Positions 8,463 through 16,796 are shown, numbered from the stretch's first letter. The stretch: 64,000 bases of DNA from an uncultured Rhodopila sp. (GCA_903932145.1 CAIZFE010000111.1:62001-126000); one strand, 5' to 3'. Notes: generated from the sequence alone by a model not told the origin. Numbers and translations: made by a program.

Positions 8463-9449
8463 TCATGTGTCAGCCAGGCGCCGCGTGACGCACAGCGTGC
8501 CGCCGGCCCACGGCACCAGGCAGGTCATCTTCACCCCGGCGCCGCCCGTGATGATGATGTGGATGTCCGCCGGTGCGCGCGCGATCGGATAATCCGAGCC
8601 CGATTCGCGCCATAGAAACGATTGCGCCTCGGCCAGTGACCAGCCGGCCTGGGCGATCACGTCGGCCATTTCCGGCGGCAGCAGCAGGAACTGCTCGCCC
8701 GGTTCGCGGCGCCGTCCACCCGAACCAGCCTCGCGCCCGCCTTGCATCGCGGTCAGTGCGGGGCGGAGCACCTGTTCTGGCGTCGAGGCACCCGCCTCCG
8801 GCAGCACCTCGATCGTGCCGGACAGGCCGATGACGGTGACAGCGGAGCCGTCCAACCCGCGCCGCACGTGCAACGGGTCCGCCCATGGATGCGTCCCTTC
8901 GGCGAAGGCCATGCCGTATTTCGCCGGCTGGCCCATGGTCGCCATGTCCCCGACCAGCGGCCGCGCGCCCCCCACATTCGTCAGCACCAGCCGCAACGCT
9001 CGGCCGATGCAGGCATTCGCGCGATTGCCGGGGCCGAGGCAGTTGGTGCCGGCGTTCATGCCCAACGCCTCGGCCGCGGGCCCATGCGCCAGCATGGCCA
9101 CGGTAGGCGTCCCCGTCGTGGTCTGGATACCGAGCAGATTGAATTCCGGCTGTAGCGTGGCGAGCGCGGCTTGCAGAACCACCGGAAATTCGGCCGGCCG
9201 GCAGCCGGCCAGCACGCAGCAATACGTCACCGCCTCGGCCGTGAGTTCTCCGAACAGCGGCGGCATAAACCCGAACGATTCGGCTGCATCGCGTCGCCCC
9301 AGCATCGCGGCCAATCGCGCCGAGGTTGGCACAACGACAGGCAGGCCGTCCGCCAATTCCGCATCCAGCAACACAGCCTGAGCCGTGTCCCAGTTCGCAT
9401 CATCCGCGAACAGCGGCGCTTCCCGGTCGCCGACCGTGACGATCATCAT
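8463..9449 (-). CDS. Unknown protein, second of a paralogous pair linked to UGSC selenoprotein
   Basis: 328 residues from an ATG that overlaps the stop of the upstream gene (ATGA, 9446-9449), implying translational coupling; longer upstream frames read antisense-like residues and are rejected. It shares with its upstream neighbour the blocks AGCRPAEFPVVL, AGTNCLGPGNRANACIGRA and LTNVGGARPL, so the two are diverged duplicates. Two cysteines, in GCRP and GTNC, are conserved in both. The C-terminal IHIIITGGAGVK segment also matches the partner. No signal peptide or membrane segment. The function is unknown; location two genes after a UGSC selenoprotein suggests participation in the same redox process or complex. 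Confidence 0.8.
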   Translation of the reverse strand: MMIVTVGDREAPLFADDANWDTAQAVLLDAELADGLPVVVPTSARLAAMLGRRDAAESFGFMPPLFGELTAEAVTYCCVLAGCRPAEFPVVLQAALATLQPEFNLLGIQTTTGTPTVAMLAHGPAAEALGMNAGTNCLGPGNRANACIGRALRLVLTNVGGARPLVGDMATMGQPAKYGMAFAEGTHPWADPLHVRRGLDGSAVTVIGLSGTIEVLPEAGASTPEQVLRPALTAMQGGREAGSGGRRREPGEQFLLLPPEMADVIAQAGWSLAEAQSFLWRESGSDYPIARAPADIHIIITGGAGVKMTCLVPWAGGTLCVTRRLADT

Positions 9450-10492
9450 CCCGCCGGCGGCTTCACGCGGACAGAGATCGCCGCGGTGCCGCCGAACGAC
9501 GGAATAAACGCCGAGTGCTTGCCCGCCCCACCCGCGACCGCAACCTGAATGTCGTCCGGTGTCGGCGCCACCTTGTAGGCATCGTTCTCCGGGAAATGCC
9601 CATCCACCGCATAGCGGTGCTGGTTCTCCACCGACACCCATGACAATGGCACCCGCGCCTTATCGTACAGGAACTGTTGGATCATCTCGACCGACCATTT
9701 ATCCCGCGCCAGGGTCGCCGCGTGTTCCGGCCCCAAAACAAAGAAATACGGCCCTTTGCAAGAGATGGTGTTCGCGGCGGGCGTGGCGATGGCTCCGGCG
9801 AAGGTCGTCAACAGGCCCAGCCCGGTGGTGCTGCCGTGGTCGTTCAGATTGTGGTTGGGTTCGGCCGACATGACCGTGACGACACTGTCCTCCGCCGCGA
9901 AACCATGGCGGACGTGGTAGGGCGCGAACGGGCTTTCTTCCTCGTTCTCGCCAAAACAGAACGTATATTTCGCGGAAGAACCGAAGGTGGACCGGTCCAT
10001 AATCCCCGGCTTCGCCCCGCCCACATTATTCAAAATCAATTGCAGCGCCCGGCCGATCGCGGCATTCGCCCGCCATCCCTGACCGAAACAATTGGTGCCG
10101 CGGTTGATGTTCAGGGCCTGCCGCAACGGACCGTTCACCATCACCATCGGGGCGCAGGAGTGCGTCGTCGCCAGCGTGCCGTGCAGATTGTAATCGGCCA
10201 CAAGGACGGCTCGGAGCGCGGCCAGCACCACCGGGAAATACGCCGGCCGGCACCCCGCCATGACGGCGTTGGCGGCCAGGCTGCGCAAGGTCGGTATCAG
10301 CAGACGGGGCGTGATGGCCGGGAACGGCTCGTTATCGCCGCGGGCGCCGTCCATCATGCGGGCGACGGAGGGTTCCGTCGGCGGCACCGTGGGCAGGCCG
10401 TCGGTCCAGCCCTGCGCCTCGACGTAGTCTGCCCACGCGTCCGGGTCCATTTCGGGAATGTCCAGGACCTCGGGTTCGGCGGTGTCGGACAT
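9446..10492 (-). CDS. Unknown protein, first of a paralogous pair linked to UGSC selenoprotein
   Basis: 348 residues, starting MSDTAEPEVLDIPEMDPDAW. Key blocks: GWTDGLPTVPPTEPSVARMM, AGCRPAYFPVVL, GTNCFGQGWRANAAIGRA, LNNVGGAKPGIMD and VAVAGGAGKHS. The last four have counterparts in the next gene, with which it shares an ATGA stop/start overlap. Cys residues in GCRP and GTNC are shared by the pair. A soluble cytoplasmic protein is predicted. A GC-rich hairpin (10516-10540) separates it from the selenoprotein gene. I do not know a characterised member; a heteromeric complex of the two paralogues is an inference from coupling and similarity. Confidence 0.8.
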   Translation of the reverse strand: MSDTAEPEVLDIPEMDPDAWADYVEAQGWTDGLPTVPPTEPSVARMMDGARGDNEPFPAITPRLLIPTLRSLAANAVMAGCRPAYFPVVLAALRAVLVADYNLHGTLATTHSCAPMVMVNGPLRQALNINRGTNCFGQGWRANAAIGRALQLILNNVGGAKPGIMDRSTFGSSAKYTFCFGENEEESPFAPYHVRHGFAAEDSVVTVMSAEPNHNLNDHGSTTGLGLLTTFAGAIATPAANTISCKGPYFFVLGPEHAATLARDKWSVEMIQQFLYDKARVPLSWVSVENQHRYAVDGHFPENDAYKVAPTPDDIQVAVAGGAGKHSAFIPSFGGTAAISVRVKPPAG

Positions 10493-10515
10493 CTCTTGGT
10501 TCTCTCTGACGCGAA

Positions 10516-10540
10516 GGGCCGCGGATTTCACCCGCGGCCC
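10516..10540 (-). other. Strong stem-loop between selenoprotein gene and downstream pair
   Basis: Perfect 9-bp arms GGGCCGCGG and CCGCGGCCC around a 7-nt loop, within the 64-bp gap. No T-tract follows in the direction of transcription, so it is not a classical terminator; it may stabilise or separate transcript segments. Confidence 0.5.
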
Positions 10541-10556
10541 CGGCATTGGAAGGGTG

Positions 10557-11075
10557 TTAGCCCTTCATCTCCAGCTTCAGGCCCTCGAAGGCGGTGTTGA
10601 TCCGTTCTTCGAGCTCGCCGGCATTGAGGCCGCCGACGGGGTGCTTCACTACGATCAGATGGGGTTCCAACTTGCGCGCCTTGGCCTGCGCCAAGACGAG
10701 TGGCCGGAACGTCTCGGTGGCGATGACTACCCCGACCAGACCGCGTTTCCGTAGTTCGATGCTGTCATGGAAACTCCACGACGAACAAGAGCCTCAGTCA
10801 CCCAACGCGAGCAGCGCGATGCGATACTTGCGGGCGGCCTCGTTGATCATTTCGGGTGGGGCTGGCTGGCTGGCGCTGCCCTTGGCGATATAGTCGATAT
10901 TGTCCACGCGCCGGATGGCGGAGAGGCGATTACGCACCCCCTCCAGCAGTTCCTTGGCGTTGGGCTTATTGTTTGAGAACAGGATGATCGGGTCGTTCAG
11001 CCAGTCAACCGCGCTGGCGGTGACCGGTGCGTCCCCTACCGGCGCGATCCCAAATCCGGGATTCACAATACGCAT
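10557..11075 (-). CDS. UGSC-family selenoprotein (TGA at 10794-10796 read as selenocysteine)
   Basis: An ATG at 11075 with a good SD (AGAGGA, 7-nt gap) opens a frame that meets TGA after 93 codons (RKYRIALLALGD). The next codons are Gly-Ser-Cys-Ser-Ser, and the frame stays open for 78 more residues to TAA (10557-10559), with clean protein-like sequence (VGVVIATETFRPLVLAQA, HLIVVKHPVGGL). This is exactly the U-G-S-C redox motif after which the UGSC (seleno)protein family is named. Total 172 residues with Sec94 and Cys97. A bacterial SECIS-like hairpin follows the TGA. The adjacent upstream gene encodes a thioredoxin-reductase-like flavoprotein. An automatic caller would truncate it at 93 aa. 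Sec-insertion machinery (selA, selB, selC, selD) is not in the window. Confidence 0.88.
10764..10782 (-). promoter_or_regulatory. Candidate bacterial SECIS element
   Basis: On the mRNA, 11 nt after the UGA, arms GUCGUGG and CCAUGAC form a 7-bp stem (one G-U pair) closed by the loop AGUUU. A 17-19-nt apical hairpin about 11 nt after the UGA, with G and U in the loop, is the layout known from E. coli fdhF. It lies inside the coding region, as bacterial SECIS elements do. Confidence 0.75.
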
Positions 11076-11111
11076 CGCGTGATCCTCTTCCCAACGTTCG
11101 GTATCACACCC

Positions 11112-11993
11112 CTATTCGGAGCGTTTGCCAAGAGGCGCGATGGCTGCCAGGGCGGCGCGGCGGCCCTCGTCCATGGCGCCAGCAAGCGTGCGCGGCGAAC
11201 CGGACCGGCAGTCTCCAACGGCGAACAGGCCGGGCAGGTTGCAGCGGAGGGCGGCGTCGGTGATCAGGCGGCCGTCCGGGTCGCGGGCCAGGGTCGCGGG
11301 CGCGAAATCCGCGGCGGGGCGACGGCCGGTCTGCACGAACACGATGTTGGTGGGCAGGCGTTGCGGTTCGCCGGTGGCCTCCGTGTGGATGGTGATGGCA
11401 TCCAGGCCGGGGCTACCGTGCAGCGCGGCGATGCGGCCTTGGATTACGGCGACGCACTCAACAGCCGGTGCTGGTTCGCCTTGGGTGACCAGGGTGACGT
11501 GCGAGGCGATGGTGGCGAGGTCCCGAGCTTCTTGCTGCGCCCAGCGGCCGGCGCCGGCGATGACCACGGGTTCGCCGCGATACAGGGGGCCGTCGCAGGC
11601 GGCACAATGTGACAGGCCCTGGCCGTCGAAGGCGGTTTCGCTGTCCAGACCCAGCGTGCCCGGAGCGAGGCCGATCGCCAGGATAACCGCGCGGGCGGTG
11701 TGGTTTTCGTCATCGGTGCCGATGCGCCAGCCGGTCGGGTCCGGGGTCAGGGCAGTGACCGCGGTGATGCCGGGTTCGGCTCCGGCGGTGATCGCCGCAT
11801 CCAGCAATCGCGCCATCAGATCGGGACCGGTGAGGTCCTCCTCCAGATCCTGCAAGGGGCCGAGATTCATCAGCTCCCCGCCGCCGCCCATACGGTCGAT
11901 GACGAGGCAGGACCGTCCCGCGCCCGCCACTGTGGCGGCCGCGGTCAGCCCTGCCGCGCCGCCCCCGATGATCACTACGTCCCAATCCGGCAT
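11112..11993 (-). CDS. Thioredoxin-reductase-like FAD/NAD(P) oxidoreductase with CAAC redox pair
   Basis: 293 residues. FAD-binding motif VVIIGGGAAGLTAA at residues 7-20, a catalytic CAAC (Cys130, Cys133) in the thioredoxin-reductase position (HCAACDGPLYRG), a second nucleotide-binding site VVIAGAGRWAQQEA, and the C-terminal FAD motif LFAVGDCRSG. This is the low-molecular-weight thioredoxin reductase fold, slightly shorter than the usual 310-320 aa. It sits 36 bp upstream of the UGSC selenoprotein, and is the obvious candidate to reduce a Sec-S or S-S bond in it; that link is inference. NADPH would be the usual donor. Confidence 0.85.
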   Translation of the reverse strand: MPDWDVVIIGGGAAGLTAAATVAGAGRSCLVIDRMGGGGELMNLGPLQDLEEDLTGPDLMARLLDAAITAGAEPGITAVTALTPDPTGWRIGTDDENHTARAVILAIGLAPGTLGLDSETAFDGQGLSHCAACDGPLYRGEPVVIAGAGRWAQQEARDLATIASHVTLVTQGEPAPAVECVAVIQGRIAALHGSPGLDAITIHTEATGEPQRLPTNIVFVQTGRRPAADFAPATLARDPDGRLITDAALRCNLPGLFAVGDCRSGSPRTLAGAMDEGRRAALAAIAPLGKRSE

Positions 11994-12023
11994 GAACGTT
12001 TTCCAGCGGTATGTGGACTGCCT

Positions 12024-12887
12024 CTACGTATCCGCCAACGCTGCCAGCATGGCGTCGCGTCCGGCGGTGTCGCCAGGGGCGTGCACCGGTTGGATCGCGA
12101 CGTGGGTAGCCCCGGCATCGAAATGGGCGCGCAGGCCTGCCTTGACCTGATCGGCGGTACCCCACAACACCATCTGGTCGATGAAGGCGTCCGAGCCGCC
12201 GTTTTCGAGGTCTGCCTCGGTGAAGCCCATGCCGAACCAGGAATTGCGGTAGTTGGTCATCGGCATGTAGCGCGACAGTTCCTCACGGCCCAGGGCGCGG
12301 GCTTTGGCCGGGTCGGTTTCTAGTGTGACTTTTTGCTCGATCGCCAGCCACTTGTTCGGGCCGAGGATTTTGGCTGCTCCGGCGGTGTGTTTCGGCGTCG
12401 AATTGTAGGGGATCGCGCCCTGTGTCATCTCGCCGGCCAGTTTCAGCATCAGCGGGCCCAGGGCGGCGATGCAGACCGGGAAATCGGCTGCTCCGGGCTC
12501 GCCTTTTGCGACGCCATTCAGGTAGGCGCGCATGGTCGGGATCGGCTTTTCATAGACGTGGCCGCGCAGACCCTCGACCATCGGAACGTGGCTGACGCCC
12601 AGGCCGAGGATGAAACGATCGCCGTAGAGCTGGTTCAGGCTGATCATGCCGCGGCGCGAGGTGAACGCATCGCGCGCATAGATCGATGCAATCGAGGAAC
12701 CAAGCTTCAGGGTTGTCGTCTCGGACAGCATATATCCGCCGACCGAGAACGATTCGTAGCCGCGGGATTCCGGGTACCACAGCGTATCGTATCCGAGTTT
12801 CTCGACCGTCTTGACGAACGGCGAAATGTCTTTCGGGCTGGCGTGCTTATCGGCTGCGTACCAGGCCCCGAGGCGTCCTAATTTCAT
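12024..12887 (-). CDS. LLM-class oxidoreductase (MSMEG_4141-like, F420/flavin type)
   Basis: 287-residue luciferase-like TIM-barrel protein starting MKLGRLGAWYAADKHASP. Motifs GYDTLWYPES, LGSSIASIYARDAFTSRRG and DRFILGLGVSH match the subfamily annotated as probable F420-dependent oxidoreductase, MSMEG_4141 type. Whether it uses F420 or FMN cannot be decided here; alphaproteobacteria often lack F420. It is the sixth gene of the minus-strand train, 13 bp after the CoA-transferase gene and 30 bp before the reductase gene, so it probably hydroxylates or dehydrogenates the pathway substrate. Confidence 0.8.
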   Translation of the reverse strand: MKLGRLGAWYAADKHASPKDISPFVKTVEKLGYDTLWYPESRGYESFSVGGYMLSETTTLKLGSSIASIYARDAFTSRRGMISLNQLYGDRFILGLGVSHVPMVEGLRGHVYEKPIPTMRAYLNGVAKGEPGAADFPVCIAALGPLMLKLAGEMTQGAIPYNSTPKHTAGAAKILGPNKWLAIEQKVTLETDPAKARALGREELSRYMPMTNYRNSWFGMGFTEADLENGGSDAFIDQMVLWGTADQVKAGLRAHFDAGATHVAIQPVHAPGDTAGRDAMLAALADT

Positions 12888-12900
12888 GTGCGTATCCTGT

Positions 12901-14088
12901 TCAGATGATTTTCGCCGAACGGAATTCGGCGATGTCGGATGAGGTGTAACCCAGTTCGCTCAGAACCTCATCATTGTGCTGTCCAAACATCGGCGGCGGA
13001 CGGTCCACGCGCGGGCCGTCATGCGCGAAGGTGAAGGCGGCGACCGGGACGGTGACGGGGCCGTTGATTCCGGGCGCGGTTTCGTGGCGGTGCAGCAGGC
13101 CTCTTGATGCGATCTGCGGGTCTTCCAGGGCCTCGCCCATGGTGCGGACGCGGGAGGCCGGGACGTGGCGTTCCTGTAGGTATTCCTCCCACGCGGCTGC
13201 GGTTTTCGTCAGCATGATCCCGGCCAGGGCCTGTTCTTCGCGTGCGTGGTCGGCGTCGCGTTCGTCGTTGGTGCGTTTGATCAGATCGGGGCGTTCCAGG
13301 ACGGTCCAGAGTCGTTTCTGTTGCCGCAGGTTGGACGCGCCGATCATCAGCATGCCGTCGGCGGTTATATACGCCATGGAGGTGGCGTGCGGCATGCGGT
13401 TGCCGGATGGTTTCGGGTGCTTGCCGTTGCGGAGATAGCCGGTGACGTGGCTGGCCATCAGGATCATCGCGACGTCGAGCATCGCCATGTCGATGCGCTG
13501 GCCCTCGCCGGTGCGTTCGCGCTGAAATAGCGCGGCGGACAGGGCATAGGCGCCCATCGTGCCGGTCGCGTAATCGATGGCCGGGGCGCCGATCTTGATC
13601 GGGTTGACCTCCGGCGTGCCGGTCATTGCCATAATGCCGGAGGTGGATTGGATGACATGATCGTAGGCCGTACGTATCCGCTTAGGGCCGGTTTGGCCGA
13701 AAGCGGAAAACGACGCGTAGATCAGTTTGGGATTGATCTTGCGCAGGTCCTCATAGCCGAGGCCGAGCGCTTCGAATGCGCCGGGACGGTAGTTCTCCAC
13801 CAGCACATCCGCCGTCGCCACCAGCTTCTTCAGAATATCCCGCCCCTGCTCGGTTTTCAGGTTCAGCGTGATGGCGCGCTTGTTCGATCCCTGGGTCAGG
13901 AAGCCGGTGCCCATGCCGGCGTGGTTCAGGTCGTTGTCGGTCCCGGAATCACGGCTTTGGTCGGGATCGTCGGGGTGCTCGACCTTGATGACGTCGGCGC
14001 CCATCAGGCCAAGCTGATACGCCGCAAACGGGCCGGCGAGGACGTGGGTGATGTCGATAATGCGGATGCCTTCGAACGGGCGAGCCAT
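12901..14088 (-). CDS. CaiB/BaiF-family CoA transferase
   Basis: 395 residues with the family hallmarks: RIIDITHVLAGPFAAYQLGL at the N-terminus, GADVIKVEHP, FLTQGSNKRAITLNLK, and an interlocking dimer core with AYDHVIQSTSGIMAMTGTP and DYATGTMGAYALSAAL. Class III CoA transferases move CoA between organic acids, as formyl-CoA, carnitinyl-CoA or succinyl-CoA transferases do. Length is usual for the family. Together with the neighbouring TPP enzyme and SDR it points to a catabolic route through CoA thioesters. The SD-like AGGAGGATACCG precedes the ATG. Confidence 0.88.
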   Translation of the reverse strand: MARPFEGIRIIDITHVLAGPFAAYQLGLMGADVIKVEHPDDPDQSRDSGTDNDLNHAGMGTGFLTQGSNKRAITLNLKTEQGRDILKKLVATADVLVENYRPGAFEALGLGYEDLRKINPKLIYASFSAFGQTGPKRIRTAYDHVIQSTSGIMAMTGTPEVNPIKIGAPAIDYATGTMGAYALSAALFQRERTGEGQRIDMAMLDVAMILMASHVTGYLRNGKHPKPSGNRMPHATSMAYITADGMLMIGASNLRQQKRLWTVLERPDLIKRTNDERDADHAREEQALAGIMLTKTAAAWEEYLQERHVPASRVRTMGEALEDPQIASRGLLHRHETAPGINGPVTVPVAAFTFAHDGPRVDRPPPMFGQHNDEVLSELGYTSSDIAEFRSAKII

Positions 14089-14159
14089 CGGTATCCTCCT
14101 GTGTTTTCCCGACGGTGCAGCGAGGCGGCGGGGGCGTCAACCCGGCTGACGACTGCCGA

Positions 14160-15173
14160 TCAGGTCGCGATCCGGATCACCACCTTCCCAAGATGTGCCT
14201 GCCCGGTCTGGTGCCGGTACGCCTCGGCGGCCTGTTCGAACGGGAACACCCGATCCACCACCGGTTCGATTCGGTGTGCGCCGATCGCTCGGTTCATAGC
14301 CTCAAACATTTGCCGGGACCCGACATAGATGCCCCGCATGATCAGGCCCTTGCGCATGGGCGTCACCGGATCAATCGAGGCACCGGAGGTCAATGCGCCG
14401 ATCATGCCGATTTCTCCGCCTTGCCGAGCGGCAAGGATGGAACGGGATAGCGTGCCGGGGCCGCCAACCTCGACAACACGCGAAACGCCGCCGTTGGTCA
14501 GCGCAACGACCTGATCCTGCCATTCGGGGTGCTGTCTGTAGTTTACCAGGTGGGTGGCGCCGAGTTGCTGCATCCGAGCCAGTTTCTCGTCGGACGACGA
14601 TGTCGCAACGACCGTCAGCCCGGCGGCCACCGCCAACTGAAGCGCGAACACCGACACGCCGCCGGTGCCCAGCACCAGAACGCTGTCGCCGGGATACATC
14701 GTCTGTCCGTTGAACAGCGCGTTCCAGGCCGTGACGCCGGCGCAGGGCAACGTGGCGCCCTGCTCGAAGGACAGGTGAGCAGGCAGATGCACAAGGCCGG
14801 TTTGGTCGAACAGGCGATATTCGGACAGCACGCCGTCGATGGCTCCGCCCATGGAGCTGGCGGCGTCCTCAGGGCTGATCGGGCCACCGATCCAGCTTTG
14901 CATAAAGCAGCCGGCAACCCGGTCGCCTGGTTTGACGCGGGTGACTTCGGGGCCGACCGAAACGACTTCGCCAGCGCCGTCGGAAAGCGGAACCAGATTG
15001 ACCGGAGGAGCGCCACGTGCCGCGCGTCCGTTGACGATCATCAGGTCTCGGTAGTTCAGCGATGCGGCGCGCATGCGCACCAAGGCCTGGCCGCGTCCGG
15101 GTTGCGGAACGTCGGCCTCGGCCAGAGTTAGCGAGTCGATGCCGGTCGCATGGGGGAGTTTGTATAGGCGCAT
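14160..15173 (-). CDS. Zinc-type alcohol dehydrogenase / quinone oxidoreductase (MDR superfamily)
   Basis: 337 residues, MDR fold: GroES-like N-terminal half (ALVRMRAASLNYRDLMIVNG, PLSDGAGEVVSVGPEVTRVK) and Rossmann half with SVLVLGTGGVSVFALQLAVA. The catalytic-zinc Cys of classical alcohol dehydrogenases is not seen at the usual place (Asn-Tyr-Arg-Asp replaces it), so a zinc-independent NADPH:quinone/enone reductase activity is more likely. The start is 3 bp after the TPP-enzyme stop, indicating coupled translation in the same operon. Confidence 0.85.
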   Translation of the reverse strand: MRLYKLPHATGIDSLTLAEADVPQPGRGQALVRMRAASLNYRDLMIVNGRAARGAPPVNLVPLSDGAGEVVSVGPEVTRVKPGDRVAGCFMQSWIGGPISPEDAASSMGGAIDGVLSEYRLFDQTGLVHLPAHLSFEQGATLPCAGVTAWNALFNGQTMYPGDSVLVLGTGGVSVFALQLAVAAGLTVVATSSSDEKLARMQQLGATHLVNYRQHPEWQDQVVALTNGGVSRVVEVGGPGTLSRSILAARQGGEIGMIGALTSGASIDPVTPMRKGLIMRGIYVGSRQMFEAMNRAIGAHRIEPVVDRVFPFEQAAEAYRHQTGQAHLGKVVIRIAT

Positions 15174-15176
15174 GGA

Positions 15177-16796
15177 TCAGCTCCGGCGGATGACAGGTGA
15201 GGGGATGCTCTCGATCATAACGTTGACGACGGCGGGTTTGCGGCTGGCCAGGGACCGTTCGATAGCGCCGTGCAGGTCTTCGGCGCTGGTGACGAGTTCG
15301 CCGTGGCCACCGAGCGCGGTGGCGACGAGGTCATAACGGGTGGCGTTCAGCTCACAGCCGTGCGTGCGGTTGGGGCCATAGTCGCGGACTTGCAGGTTAT
15401 ACTCGGCATTCCAGCGGCAATCGGTGCCGACGATGGCGACGAACGGCAGGTCCAGGCGGACGGCCGTTTCGATCTCCGACATGTGGAAGCCAAACGTGCC
15501 ATCACCCATGACCGCGAAGACCGGCGCCTTGCGTTCGACGACGCGGGCGCCGGTGGCCATTGGCAATGATGATCCGATGGAGCCGGTGACCCCGTTGATC
15601 ATGCGGCGATCATTGCGAAGAATACTTTGTCCCCACTGGGCAAATTCGCCGCCGTCGCAGATCAGGATGCTGTCCGGGGTCAGGAACGGTTGCAAGGTTT
15701 GGAAAACCTGGGCTGAATGCAGCATGCCTTGCGTTTTCGATACCAGGTCGGCCCATTCCGCCGGACGGTCGTCGAGGCAGGACCGCGCGTCGGCCAGCCA
15801 TGCGGCGTCGCCGCGCGCTTGCGCTCGGGCGATCAGGGCTTCGCCCGCGGGGTAGGTATCGGCCACGCAACCAAACGCCAGAGTCTTTGCTCGGGTGGTT
15901 CGGCCCAGGATGGCGCCATCGGGATCAATGGAGATAAAGCGGCAATCGGAGGAGAACGGTGCACCGCCAAACTTCAGGGTGAAATCCAGGGCTTTACCCA
16001 GCAGCAGGACCATATCGGCACGGCGTGCCACGTCTGCATAGGCCCCCAGGCTGGCGTCGTTGAAGCTGCGTGGGCCTTCACTCAGGCATGCTGGCACGCC
16101 CAGGGCGGCTTCCAGCCGGCGCAACAGGTCGCGGCCGGAGCTGGTTGCCAGGACCGGGGCGCCGATGATGAGCGGTCGCTTCGCGGTCGCCAGTAGCGCC
16201 AGGATCGCATCCGTTGCCGCGTCGCCCAGCTCTACAGACGGTGCGGTGAAGTCGGCCGGGGTTGGCCAGACGATCTGGTCCTCGGGGACGGTGGCATCCA
16301 GGATATCGGACGGCAGGCTGAGATGCACAGGGCCGGGCCGTCCGGACACCGACAGCCGGATCGCCTTGGCAACGTCCATCCCGACTGTGGCGGTATTCGT
16401 TGCCATCCAGGCGGCTTTGCAGACGGGCGCGGCCATATCGACCTGACGTAGTTCCTGAAAGCCGCCGCGGCCGAGTTGGTCCGTCTCGGTGTGGCCGGAG
16501 AACAGGACCATCGGGGTTTCCTGACCCAGCGCGGTGAACAACGCGCCGACCGCGTTGGCATGGCCGGGGCCGCCGGTGACCCAGGCGATGCCAGGGCGTC
16601 CTGTCAGACGTCCATATGCGTCGGCCATGTGGACCGTCGCGGCTTCATGCCGGACGTGCATCAGGGTCAGCTTCGTTTCGATCGCGGCGTCGAACAGCGA
16701 CATGATGTGGTTGCCGGACAGCGTAAAGATGTCTGTATGGCCGGCGCGTTCCAGGGTGCGCACGACGATGTCGGCGCCGCGAAGCGTGGTGGTCAT
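15177..16796 (-). CDS. Thiamine pyrophosphate-dependent enzyme (acetolactate synthase-like)
   Basis: 539 residues with three domains. The N-terminal PYR domain holds the activating Glu in VRHEAATVHMADAYGR; the central domain is around RPLIIGAPVLATSSGRDLL; the C-terminal PP domain has the metal/TPP motif beginning MGDGTFGFHMSEIETA and ending in DCRWN. Family members include acetolactate synthase, benzoylformate decarboxylase and oxalyl-CoA decarboxylase; this one is not clearly any of them. With a CoA transferase and an SDR alongside, decarboxylation or lyase cleavage of a 2-oxo or 2-hydroxyacyl compound is plausible. Confidence 0.85.
   Translation of the reverse strand: MTTTLRGADIVVRTLERAGHTDIFTLSGNHIMSLFDAAIETKLTLMHVRHEAATVHMADAYGRLTGRPGIAWVTGGPGHANAVGALFTALGQETPMVLFSGHTETDQLGRGGFQELRQVDMAAPVCKAAWMATNTATVGMDVAKAIRLSVSGRPGPVHLSLPSDILDATVPEDQIVWPTPADFTAPSVELGDAATDAILALLATAKRPLIIGAPVLATSSGRDLLRRLEAALGVPACLSEGPRSFNDASLGAYADVARRADMVLLLGKALDFTLKFGGAPFSSDCRFISIDPDGAILGRTTRAKTLAFGCVADTYPAGEALIARAQARGDAAWLADARSCLDDRPAEWADLVSKTQGMLHSAQVFQTLQPFLTPDSILICDGGEFAQWGQSILRNDRRMINGVTGSIGSSLPMATGARVVERKAPVFAVMGDGTFGFHMSEIETAVRLDLPFVAIVGTDCRWNAEYNLQVRDYGPNRTHGCELNATRYDLVATALGGHGELVTSAEDLHGAIERSLASRKPAVVNVMIESIPSPVIRRS

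Noticed and set aside
9450-9641. 64-residue N-terminal extension of the gene at 8463
   Set aside because: It overlaps the coding region of the upstream paralogue on the same strand, has no family-like sequence, and the ATGA start is far better supported.
12901-16796. Oxalate degradation (formyl-CoA transferase plus oxalyl-CoA decarboxylase)
   Set aside because: The TPP enzyme does not show a convincing oxalyl-CoA decarboxylase pattern and the rest of the operon does not fit oxalate use.
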